Below are positions 1 through 6,984 of a DNA stretch of 10,601 nt, piece after piece. The position numbers were made by a program, and so were the translations under genes. Within the stretch, counting starts at the first letter, position 1, and every line of letters starts with the position of its first letter. This DNA comes from Bryobacterales bacterium (lineage in GTDB: Bacteria; Acidobacteriota; Terriglobia; Bryobacterales; Bryobacteraceae): the NCBI GenBank assembly GCA_025456495.1, contig JALOKO010000081.1:1-10601 (forward strand). Reading direction: 5' to 3'. Under the pieces are notes generated by a model. The model was not told the DNA's origin and made no database searches. It was given only the letters and a program-made list of their open reading frames with translations.

Positions 1-267
1 CAGGCACGCGAAGGGGAAAGAACCGTGTTTGTGGGCGTGCTGAATCCAGGGGAAACACGGGTGCTGCGGGTGAGTGAAGGAGCGCGACTGGTAGTGGGAA
101 ACGCCGGCGGACTGAACGTTGGCTGGCAAGGTGAGGACGTTAGCCCGGTGGGTCCGCTGGGACAGGTGCGCATCGTCACCGTCTCACCTGAAGGTGTGTC
201 CGTAGCCGCGCCGGTGAAAAATCCGCCGCCCACCCAAACCGGGACACCTGCCCAATCGGGGGCCTAG
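1..267 (+). CDS. RodZ-like protein, C-terminal DUF4115 domain (5' truncated by window)
   Basis: The reading frame is open from base 1 and ends at TAG 265-267; the GTG at 25 is probably an internal valine, because the frame stays open upstream. The visible 88 residues match the pattern of the DUF4115 domain at the C-terminus of RodZ-like cell-shape proteins: a beta-rich stretch with NPGETRVLRV, then VVGNAGGLNVGWQGE and GPLGQVRIVTVSPEG. It finishes in a Pro/Thr/Gln-rich tail. In the family this domain lies outside the membrane, after an N-terminal helix-turn-helix and one membrane segment; neither is in the window. RodZ helps couple MreB to cell-wall elongation. The gene faces pgsA tail to tail, 58 bp apart. 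The family call rests on the last domain only, so another DUF4115 protein is possible. Confidence 0.75.
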   Translation, partial: QAREGERTVFVGVLNPGETRVLRVSEGARLVVGNAGGLNVGWQGEDVSPVGPLGQVRIVTVSPEGVSVAAPVKNPPPTQTGTPAQSGA

Positions 268-268
268 A

Positions 269-291
269 GCGCAGCAGGACGTTGCTGGCGC
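269..291. repeat. Inverted repeat between convergent genes (possible weak bidirectional terminator)
   Basis: Starting two bases after the stop codon of the RodZ-like gene, GCGC-AGCAG pairs with TTGCT-G-GCGC around a GACG loop, with one bulged G and one G-T pair. It is the only stem I can see in the short gap between two convergent genes, where a terminator is expected. It has no T-run on either side, so it is not a classical intrinsic terminator. Confidence 0.3.
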
Positions 292-325
292 GGCATGCTT
301 CCGGCGTCGCTGGCGAATCGTGTCC

Positions 326-1210
326 TCAGGAGGTGGCGGGGGGCTGTTGCTGCTCCTGCTTCCCGGCAAGCGAATCGCGCTCCACATTGCGGGTCCAGGC
401 ATGCAGGCCTGGCAAGCGGAAGGGCTTCCCGGCCGCTCGGCTACGTTGCCGGGCAATCCGCGCCAAGCGCACCTGACGCCGCTGGGTTTCCGTCTCCAAC
501 AGCAGCAATTCGCGACGCCGCCGCTGCTTGACGCTGGCATCCAACTGGCCCCAGAAGCGCAGAAAATACTGGGTGCCCGCCAACAGGGCAAAACCGACCA
601 TGGCCCACATCATCGCCAGCGCCCAAATGTGAAGCCAGCCATGGTGAATGCTGAGAATCAAGAGAACCACGGCCAGGATCTGCGACACCATCTTCCACTT
701 GCCCAGTTCGCTTGCCTGAATGGTGAAGCCCTCAGCGGCGGCGATGCTGCGCAAGCCGGTGACGGCAAATTCCCGCCCCAGTACGACAATCACCATCCAG
801 GCTGGCACCACCTGCCGCTGCACCAGGGCGATGAGCGCCGCTGAGATCAACAGCTTGTCGGCGATGGGGTCAAGCAGCGTGCCCACGGTGGTGATCTTCT
901 GCCAGCGCCTAGCCAGATAGCCGTCCAGCAGGTCTGTGAGACCGGCGGCCAGGAACACCGCCAGCGCAATGGCTTCGTTGGAGACCTTGCGGCCCCACAC
1001 GCTTACCCCCCAACTGTCCTGCACCAGTAGAGCCACCAGCAAGGGGACGAAGAAGATGCGGAGGATCGTGAGGAGGTTCGGAATCTGCGCCCGCCGGTCA
1101 GTGGGTGGCGACGGCGGGGGATCAGCAGGCAACGGGGCGCCTCCGCCACTGGAGGCGCTTGCAATGGAAGGCGGATTGGCGTTTGGTTCTGGCATCCCCG
1201 TCAGCCTCAT
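326..1210 (-). CDS. pgsA: CDP-diacylglycerol-glycerol-3-phosphate 3-phosphatidyltransferase
   Basis: This membrane enzyme transfers the phosphatidyl group from CDP-diacylglycerol to glycerol-3-phosphate, the committed step to phosphatidylglycerol. The CDP-alcohol phosphatidyltransferase signature is complete: D93, D96, G97, A100, R101, G110, D114 and D118, in DLLDGYLAR...GTLLDPIAD. Homology begins at IPNLLTILRIFFVPLL near residue 43, and several hydrophobic segments follow to about residue 212. The 294-residue product is much longer than the usual 180-200: it has about 40 Pro/Ala/Ser-rich residues in front and about 75 Arg/Gln-rich residues behind. The start is uncertain. ATG 1210 is used here; GTG 1216, ATG 1195 (GAGG nine bases upstream) and TTG 1132 (GGAGG seven bases upstream) are alternatives. 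It lies 50 bp downstream of hflX and is probably co-transcribed with it. The family call is firm; exact substrate specificity is inferred. Confidence 0.9.
   Translation of the reverse strand: MRLTGMPEPNANPPSIASASSGGGAPLPADPPPSPPTDRRAQIPNLLTILRIFFVPLLVALLVQDSWGVSVWGRKVSNEAIALAVFLAAGLTDLLDGYLARRWQKITTVGTLLDPIADKLLISAALIALVQRQVVPAWMVIVVLGREFAVTGLRSIAAAEGFTIQASELGKWKMVSQILAVVLLILSIHHGWLHIWALAMMWAMVGFALLAGTQYFLRFWGQLDASVKQRRRRELLLLETETQRRQVRLARIARQRSRAAGKPFRLPGLHAWTRNVERDSLAGKQEQQQPPATS
1137..1158 (-). repeat. Perfect 8-bp hairpin in the early pgsA coding region, covering a GGAGG
   Basis: On the mRNA strand GCGCCTCC pairs perfectly with GGAGGCGC around a six-base loop. The GGAGG in the 3' arm (1144-1140) sits seven bases before an in-frame TTG (1132-1130). 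It could be a masked ribosome-binding site for a shorter PgsA, or simply a GC-rich coding accident encoding Ser-Gly-Gly-Gly. The pairing is seen directly; any role is speculation. Confidence 0.4.
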
Positions 1211-1260
1211 CCCCACGTCACAATACGGACGAACGAACGACAGGCCTGTTCGGCTTCAGT

Positions 1261-2700
1261 CTAGCCGATTCCCGTTGTCGATGGTCCGTGATCCTCGCCC
1301 ACGTGATCCTCGTCCTTCGGGAAGTCGCCCGTCGCAGCCTTCACTAGCAGAACGGCATCGTCGCCAGGTGGAAGCTCTTCGACAAACGCCGACAGCCGCC
1401 GGATGAGGGACTCAGGGGCCAACGCATCCACCTGATAGCCATCGTCAGCATAGTGGCGGCGCAGCACCCGCGCGCGCTCATGCACCAAACCGAAGGAACC
1501 GGCTTCCTGTAGGGGCAGATGAAACCGTACCAACCGCACCGGATCGTGGAGCAGGTGGGCGTCCAGCGCGTCCAACAGGGGTCCACACCCCTCACCGGTT
1601 AGCGCGGAGACGCGGAACACGGGGGATGCCCCTGGGGTGACTGCGCCCTGCAGTTGCTCCAGGAAGCCAGCGCCACCATCGGGCAGGCGGTCGCACTTGT
1701 TCAGCACAAGAATGCGGGGAATGGCATCGGCGCCGATTTCGCGCAGCACCTCGTCAACGTGGGCGCGTTGGACCATCGCATGCTGAGAGGACGCATCCAC
1801 CACATGCAGCAACACGCTGGCCAGGGCCGCCTCTTCCAAGGTGGCGCGGAAGGCCTTCACCAAACTGGTGGGGAGGTTGCGGATGAAGCCCACCGTATCG
1901 CTCAGCAACATCTTGCGGCGGGTGGGAAGCATCACCGCGCGCACGGTGGGGTCCAACGTTGCGAAGAGGCGATCGTCGGCCAGTACGTCCGCGCCCGACA
2001 GGCGGTTGAACAGGGTGCTCTTTCCGGCATTGGTGTAGCCCACCAGAGCGGCGGTACTGAGCGGCACGGAGGCGCGGTTGGCGCGCTGCACTCCGCGCCC
2101 ACGCCGCACGTTCTCAAGATCCTCTTCCAGTTTGCGGATGCGGCGTGCGATCTTGCGGCGGTCTGTCTCCAATTGGGTTTCGCCGGGACCGCGGGTGCCG
2201 ATGCCGCCACCCAAACGCGACATTGACAGCCCTTGACCCGTAAGCCGCGGCAACAGGTAGTTTAACTGCGCCAACTCCACCTGCAGCTTCCCTTCGCGCG
2301 TTTGGGCGCGGCTGGCGAAGATATCCAGAATCAGCTGCGTCCGGTCAATCACTCGCGCATGCAGACGGCCTTCCAGGTTGCGCTGCTGGGTGGGCGACAA
2401 CTCCGTGTCGAAGATGAACACGTCCACGCCGTCGCCGCTTTGCAGCAAAGCGAGTTCTTCCACTTTGCCGGCGCCAATCAGAGTTGCCGCATGCGGCGCG
2501 TCGCGCTGCTGAAGGGTGGTATGCACCACCTCCGCCCCTGCGCCACGGGCCAGTTCCCGCAACTCTTCCAGTGACTCCTCAGCACTGAAGACCGGGACGG
2601 TGGAATCCGCTGAGCGTGCCTTGCGCCCGTAGTCCACTCCCACCAGCACTGCCTGTTCGCCCTTTGTGGCCGTGGATGGCTGCGGGGTGTCTCTTCGCAC
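1261..2700 (-). CDS. hflX: GTPase HflX
   Basis: HflX is a translational GTPase that binds the large ribosomal subunit; in studied bacteria it splits stalled or heat-damaged ribosomes. The N-terminal HflX domain (about 15-200) contains the typical GAGKVEEL and FDTELSPTQQRNLE segments and the glycine-rich SRLGGGIGTRGPGETQLETDRR linker region. The G domain has GYTNAGKST (221-229), FATLDPT as switch I (246-252), DTVGF (268-272), NKCD (334-337) and SAL (365-367), all intact. The 479 residues are slightly long for the family because of an acidic C-terminal tail. GTG 2700 is the first start in the frame, which is open back to a stop near 2749; no good ribosome-binding site precedes it, so the start is soft. 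It follows hfq by 59 bp and precedes pgsA by 50 bp. The hfq-hflX neighbourhood is well known in proteobacteria. Confidence 0.95.
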   Translation of the reverse strand: MRRDTPQPSTATKGEQAVLVGVDYGRKARSADSTVPVFSAEESLEELRELARGAGAEVVHTTLQQRDAPHAATLIGAGKVEELALLQSGDGVDVFIFDTELSPTQQRNLEGRLHARVIDRTQLILDIFASRAQTREGKLQVELAQLNYLLPRLTGQGLSMSRLGGGIGTRGPGETQLETDRRKIARRIRKLEEDLENVRRGRGVQRANRASVPLSTAALVGYTNAGKSTLFNRLSGADVLADDRLFATLDPTVRAVMLPTRRKMLLSDTVGFIRNLPTSLVKAFRATLEEAALASVLLHVVDASSQHAMVQRAHVDEVLREIGADAIPRILVLNKCDRLPDGGAGFLEQLQGAVTPGASPVFRVSALTGEGCGPLLDALDAHLLHDPVRLVRFHLPLQEAGSFGLVHERARVLRRHYADDGYQVDALAPESLIRRLSAFVEELPPGDDAVLLVKAATGDFPKDEDHVGEDHGPSTTGIG

Positions 2701-2759
2701 GAATCGGGGCCCGTCACTTTCCCTGTACGCCCGGCTGGAATCCGGCAGTCAGTCGCGCG

Positions 2760-3068
2760 CTAATCCTCGGTGGGCGCACCGGGCACGTGCGAACCCGCCG
2801 AGGCGGCGACCGCCGGATTCGCTACCGCATTGTGTCCGCCCTGTCCATGCATGCTATGCCCGTGGCGCGCGACTACGACCGTGGAGATGGCGTGCTTGAA
2901 AATCAGTTGCTCCTGGTTGTTCGTCTCCAGGATTACCGAGTACTTATCGAAACTCTTGATCCGCCCTGAGAGCTTCACGCCGCTGGTGAGATAGATCGTC
3001 AAAAAGATCTTTTCCTTGCGCGCGTTGTTCAAAAATGCTTCTTGTATGTTTTGCGCTGACTTGTCCAT
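2760..3068 (-). CDS. hfq: RNA chaperone Hfq
   Basis: Hfq forms a hexameric Sm-like ring that anneals small RNAs to mRNAs. The Sm core is clear: QNIQEAFLN at the N-terminus keeps the U-binding Gln (Q9 here), followed by TIYLTSGVKLSGRIKSFDKYSVILE (Sm1) and IFKHAISTVV (Sm2, with the RNA-contacting KH). The rim segment reads ARKEK where E. coli has RRER, so basic charge is kept. The 102-residue product has a low-complexity C-terminal tail of about 35 residues rich in Gly, Ala and His. ATG 3068 is well supported, with AGGA eight bases upstream. It is the first gene of the likely hfq-hflX-pgsA operon and is divergent from polX; miaA, a frequent hfq neighbour elsewhere, is not between them. The leader carries a strong hairpin. 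Confidence 0.96.
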   Translation of the reverse strand: MDKSAQNIQEAFLNNARKEKIFLTIYLTSGVKLSGRIKSFDKYSVILETNNQEQLIFKHAISTVVVARHGHSMHGQGGHNAVANPAVAASAGSHVPGAPTED

Positions 3069-3092
3069 GACAACATTCCTGGTTGGAAAATC

Positions 3093-3113
3093 GGCGCTCG
3101 CAGACCGAGCGCC
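3093..3113 (-). promoter_or_regulatory. Hairpin in the hfq 5' leader, followed by GATTTT
   Basis: On the hfq strand GGCGCTCG and CGAGCGCC form a perfect 8-bp stem with the loop GTCTG. It is followed directly by GATTTT and then, seven bases later, by the AGGA ribosome-binding site. AAAATC further upstream (3129-3124) could extend the pairing with GATTTT around a ten-base bulge. The shape resembles a short intrinsic terminator or attenuator, or a 5' stabilising stem. E. coli Hfq is known to repress its own mRNA through its leader, so autoregulation is a reasonable but untested idea here. Confidence 0.5.
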
Positions 3114-3124
3114 GCCGTAGCCCG

Positions 3125-3130
3125 ATTTTA
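3125..3130 (-). promoter_or_regulatory. Possible -10 element for hfq
   Basis: TAAAAT on the hfq strand matches the sigma-70 -10 consensus at five of six positions and lies about 57 bases before the hfq start. The -35 region at the right spacing (CAGACC) matches poorly, three of six. If used, transcription would begin just before the leader hairpin, placing the stem near the 5' end of the mRNA. Confidence 0.3.
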
Positions 3131-3318
3131 CAACAGATATTCATGTTGGTCTGCGCCACGCCGACGCCCCACGCTGGCAGCGCAACGCTGGAGGACGCAG
3201 AAACGATCCGACGATGAAGACGCAGCCAGAGGCGCACAGGGAGCGGGCGATTTACAGCGAGCCAGCAACGCGCGACCATCAGAAAGGAGCGCCTCAGTAC
3301 ACTTTCCGCGCGGACGCC

Positions 3319-5049
3319 ATGACCACCAATCAACGCATCGCCCAACTGCTAACCGAAACTGCTGACCTGATGGAAATCGCGCAAGAAGACGGGTTTCGCA
3401 TCCGCAGCTACCGCAATGCCGCAGCGGCCATCGAAGGGCATCCACAGCAGATGGCGGACATCGCGGCCAGCGACCCCGGCAAGCTTACCGCCATCAAGGG
3501 CATCGGCAAGGGTATCGCCTTCGTCATTGGCGAGATTCTGGAACGCGGATCCTTTGAACGTCGCGACGAGATGCTGACACGGTATCCGCCGACGGCGCTG
3601 GAGTTGCTGAAGATCCAGGGTCTGGGCCCAAAGTCCATTGCCCTGCTGTGGGAACACTATCGGGTGAGCACCGTGGATCAATTGGAGGCGCTATGCCGCG
3701 AAGGCAAGCTGCGCGACCTCCCAAGGATGGGGCAGAAACTGGAAGAGAAGGTGCTGCGCTCCATCGAAACCTACCGTCGTGGGGCCGGACGTTTTCTGTT
3801 GAGCCATGCGGACGCGGTCGCGCAGGATCTAAGGGATTGGCTGGCGGAGGTGGCGACGCCCGGGGGCATCCATGTCGCGGGCAGTTTGCGTCGTAACAAA
3901 GACACCGTGGGAGACCTTGACCTGCTGGTGGAAAGCGAGGATGCCGCAACCGTGCTGGAGCGCTTCACAGCGTCCCCTGAGGTAGGCGAAGTGCTGGCCA
4001 AGGGGGCCAACAAAGCCAGCGCGCTGGTGGGCCGCCAGCAGATTCAGGTGGATGTCCGCGCACTGCCCTCCAGCAGCCTGGGCGCTGCCTTGCAATACTT
4101 CAGCGGCAGCAAGGAGCACAACGTCTCACTGCGGACCCGGGCGGTCAACCGCAAGCTTTCTCTGAACGAGTACGGACTCTTTCGCGAGGGCGAGCAGACT
4201 CCTGTGGCGGCAGCCACCGAAGAGGAGATCTATCAGGCGCTGGGCCTGGCGTGGATCCCGCCCGAACTGCGCGAGAACAGTGGCGAAATTGAAAGCGCTG
4301 AGCAGAATGCGTTGCCCAAGCTGGTGGAGCTGAGCGACATCCGCGGTGACCTGCACATGCACACCACCGAGAGCGACGGACGCGGCAGCCTGGAAGAAAT
4401 GGCGCTTGCGGCAAAGGAACGCGGCTACCAATACATCGCCATCACGGATCATTCCAAGGCCCTTGCCATGGCGAATGGCCTGGATGAAGCACGCGTGCTG
4501 GCCTTCGCCAGACTGGTGGAGAGCGTCAACCGTGAAGGCCACCTGGGCATCCGCATCCTGGCTGGCATTGAGTGCGACATCCTCCGCGATGGAACCATGG
4601 ACCTGGACAATGAGGCGCTTGGCGCGTTGGATTTCGTGGTGGCGAGCGTTCATAGCTACATGAACCAGGAAAGCGCGGAGATGACCCAGCGTCTGTTGCG
4701 CGCCATCGACAATCGATATGTGAAAGCCATCGGCCATCCCACCGGTCGTATCCTGTTGCATCGCGATGCCTACGCCTACCAGTTTGAGGAAGTGGCCGCA
4801 GCCTGCGCCCGGCAGCAGGTAGCCATGGAGATCAACGCGAGCCCGGAGCGGCTTGACCTGCATGCGTCCCTCATCCGCAGCGCCAAGGGCAAGGGCGTGC
4901 GCTTCGTCGTCAATACCGATGCGCACCACCCGCGGCACCTGGCGAACATGAAGTTTGGCATCGGGATGGCGCGGCGCGGATGGCTGGAGGCGGGGGACAT
5001 CCTGAATGCGCAGCCCTACGAGACACTACGAACGTTTCGCGCCAGTTGA
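3319..5049 (+). CDS. polX: DNA polymerase/3'-5' exonuclease PolX (family X, PHP domain)
   Basis: A bacterial/archaeal family-X polymerase, known to fill short gaps in base excision repair and to carry a Mn-dependent PHP nuclease domain. Helix-hairpin-helix segments are at IKGIGKGIA (near 59), IQGLGPKSI (near 99) and LPRMGQKLEEKV (near 135). The nucleotidyltransferase signature GSLRR (188) precedes D199 and D201 in GDLDLL, with the third acidic residue D245 in VDVR. GSKEHN follows near 263. The PHP domain has every expected metal ligand: H346, H348, D377, H378, E418, H445, H473, D534 and H536. ATG 3319 gives 576 residues, matching the family's usual 570-580, and homology starts at once (NQRIAQLLTETADLMEIA). 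The frame is also open from ATG 3214, but those 35 residues look unrelated to the family. AGGAG at 3285-3289 is too far upstream to serve ATG 3319. The 3' end overlaps the convergent kinase gene by 24 bp. Confidence 0.95.
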   Translation: MTTNQRIAQLLTETADLMEIAQEDGFRIRSYRNAAAAIEGHPQQMADIAASDPGKLTAIKGIGKGIAFVIGEILERGSFERRDEMLTRYPPTALELLKIQGLGPKSIALLWEHYRVSTVDQLEALCREGKLRDLPRMGQKLEEKVLRSIETYRRGAGRFLLSHADAVAQDLRDWLAEVATPGGIHVAGSLRRNKDTVGDLDLLVESEDAATVLERFTASPEVGEVLAKGANKASALVGRQQIQVDVRALPSSSLGAALQYFSGSKEHNVSLRTRAVNRKLSLNEYGLFREGEQTPVAAATEEEIYQALGLAWIPPELRENSGEIESAEQNALPKLVELSDIRGDLHMHTTESDGRGSLEEMALAAKERGYQYIAITDHSKALAMANGLDEARVLAFARLVESVNREGHLGIRILAGIECDILRDGTMDLDNEALGALDFVVASVHSYMNQESAEMTQRLLRAIDNRYVKAIGHPTGRILLHRDAYAYQFEEVAAACARQQVAMEINASPERLDLHASLIRSAKGKGVRFVVNTDAHHPRHLANMKFGIGMARRGWLEAGDILNAQPYETLRTFRAS

Positions 5050-6984
5050 ACGCGTATTCGCTGGCGCAAGCGGCAACACCAGGGTGAAGGTAGATCCGGC
5101 GCCGGGCGTGCTTTGCAATTCGATGCGGCCCTGGTGCGCGCTGACAATCTGCTCAACAATCGAAAGACCGATGCCAGTGCCGTGTTCGCCGGATTGTTCG
5201 GCGCTTTGCGTGCGATAGAACTTGCGGAAGACGGCCTTTTGTTCTTCTGCGTCCAGGCCCATCCCTTCGTCAGCTACGGCAAGGCGCAGCCAATTGTCCG
5301 CGACTGCGGCGCTGACCCGCACCGTTGTTTCTACCGGGGAGTACTTGATGGCGTTGGTCACCAGGTTGTAGAGGGCATGCTCCAGCAGTTCGTGGTCGCC
5401 CAGCAGGGTAAGCGCATGGCTGACTGGCGCATCCGGGAGGTTAGTGGTTGCCGCCACCAGCCGCATCTGTTTGCCATCGGCCAGCGGGCGGGCGCGGTCC
5501 AGACACAAGGCGATGAGGGCGTCCACGGCAACGGGCTCGCGGCGCAATTCCATCTGTCCCGCGCTGAGCCGCTCCACATCCAGAAACACCTGGATGAGCC
5601 GTCCCAAGCGCTTTGACTCGCTGTGAATCATGGTGGCGATCTGCTTTTGCTTCTCTTCCCCCAACCGATAGCGCGAGATGAGTTCGCTGGAACCCTGGAT
5701 GGCCGTCAGCGGCGTGCGCATTTCGTGCGTCACGTAATGGATGGCGTTACGGTAGTTTTCCGTCTCGCGGGTAGCGCGCCGCAGCTTGCGATCAATGAAC
5801 CAATAGCGATGCGCGGCCAAACCCAGGAAGGGGAGCCAGGCACTCCCGACCAGCACGGTTGCTGAGGCGAGGTTGCTTTGCACGAACGCGGCGGGCGGCA
5901 ACAGCAGTGCCGAGAGCAGGGCCACCGCGGCGGTGGCGTAGGCGCGCCAATCGTTGAACAGGGCGAAACCCCACCAGACGAATCCGGCCAGCAGGAGCCC
6001 TCCCAACAGCAGCATGCCACTGCGCACGGGACGCAGGAAGCGTCCGCTGGCAATGGTTTCGAAGGCGTTGGCATGAATTTCCACGCCCTGCATGGAGCGG
6101 CCATAACTGAACGGCGTCATCAGCCGGTCGCGCGCCGCCGAGGGCGCGGTCACGCCCAGGAACACCACGCCGTTCGCCAGGTCCCGTACACGTTCCGGGT
6201 GTGCCAGCAGATCGGCGACGGAAATCCTGCGGATGCTGGAAAGCGCGCCCTCCCGCGCGGGAGGCAGATAGCGAATCCGCAGCAGTCTGCCGCTATCGCG
6301 CCGCGCGGGAATCTCCGTGCTGCCCACCAGCAGGCTTGTGGGCGTTTCCAGCAGGTAGGGCTCCGCACGCCATAGGCGGTAGGCCTCCAGGCTTAGCGCC
6401 CAGTAACGGCTACTGCCCACGGCCTTCTCCAAGGGGATCTCGCGACACACGGCGTCCATGGGATCGGGCGCGGCGTGGACGTGGCCGATGGAGGCATTGC
6501 GGCTCACAAGCACCGGCGCGGGCTGCTCCCACTGTTGCGCGTCGGAGCGGATCTCCGCACCCAGCACCACGAAGGGGATGGCCGCCAGGGCCTTGGCCAG
6601 CCGCGCGTCTTCGGCGGCATCGCCGACATCCGCCAGCGTCAAGTCCACCGCCAGCACTTTGGGGGGATGCGTCGCCATGGCCTCCAGGGCGTGGGCGACG
6701 ATAGAGCGTAGTTGCCGCACCCCGCCGTGACGGGAAAGCGTTTCCTCATCGATGGCCAGCAGAGTAGAGATGCTGTGGCGGTCTGCCTGTGTTGCCGGGA
6801 ACCAGCGAAAGAACGCGTCCGTGGCATTGTTATCCAGGACGTGGCCCGGTCCACTGGAACCCGCCAGCCAAACCACAAGCAGGGATAGCAACACGATTAA
6901 CCCCTGGGCAGCCAGAGGATGGTTAGGTTCGCGCCCTGTGGAACGCTGCGAGTGGCCCGATTGCTGCGTGCTGCCCACACTCAC
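5026..6984 (-). CDS. CHASE2-domain sensor histidine kinase
   Basis: A membrane-bound two-component sensor of 652 residues. TM1 (about 24-41) is followed by an extracytoplasmic CHASE2 domain (about 45-318), with LLAIDEETLSRHGG, VLAVDLTLADVG and NGVVFLGVTAPSAARD...GVEIHANAFETIASGRFLRP. Three further hydrophobic spans (about 321-341, 349-367, 373-392) match the usual CHASE2 architecture. The cytoplasmic HisKA box THEMRTPLTAIQG carries the phospho-acceptor H420. The ATPase domain has the N box (N540, N544), G1 (D572, G574, G576), F box FRKFYR and G2 GTGIGLSI (602-609), so it should be active. GTG 6984 overlaps the upstream peptidase stop as GTGA and has GAGGAGG ten bases before it, so translation is probably coupled. 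CHASE2 ligands are generally unknown. No response regulator lies in the window, so the partner is elsewhere. Confidence 0.93.
   Translation of the reverse strand: MSVGSTQQSGHSQRSTGREPNHPLAAQGLIVLLSLLVVWLAGSSGPGHVLDNNATDAFFRWFPATQADRHSISTLLAIDEETLSRHGGVRQLRSIVAHALEAMATHPPKVLAVDLTLADVGDAAEDARLAKALAAIPFVVLGAEIRSDAQQWEQPAPVLVSRNASIGHVHAAPDPMDAVCREIPLEKAVGSSRYWALSLEAYRLWRAEPYLLETPTSLLVGSTEIPARRDSGRLLRIRYLPPAREGALSSIRRISVADLLAHPERVRDLANGVVFLGVTAPSAARDRLMTPFSYGRSMQGVEIHANAFETIASGRFLRPVRSGMLLLGGLLLAGFVWWGFALFNDWRAYATAAVALLSALLLPPAAFVQSNLASATVLVGSAWLPFLGLAAHRYWFIDRKLRRATRETENYRNAIHYVTHEMRTPLTAIQGSSELISRYRLGEEKQKQIATMIHSESKRLGRLIQVFLDVERLSAGQMELRREPVAVDALIALCLDRARPLADGKQMRLVAATTNLPDAPVSHALTLLGDHELLEHALYNLVTNAIKYSPVETTVRVSAAVADNWLRLAVADEGMGLDAEEQKAVFRKFYRTQSAEQSGEHGTGIGLSIVEQIVSAHQGRIELQSTPGAGSTFTLVLPLAPANTRSTGAKRS

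Noticed and set aside
320..844. Plus-strand 174-codon open frame over the pgsA 3' half
   Set aside because: Antisense shadow of the pgsA membrane segments; no homology visible.
1240..1249. Palindrome ACAGGCCTGT between hflX and pgsA, considered as an operator
   Set aside because: Ten bases is within chance expectation in this composition, and there is no second copy or promoter beside it.
4126..4938. 270-codon minus-strand open frame antisense to the PHP half of polX
   Set aside because: No domain or sensible start context, and it is wholly inside a gene whose nine PHP metal ligands are conserved on the other strand.
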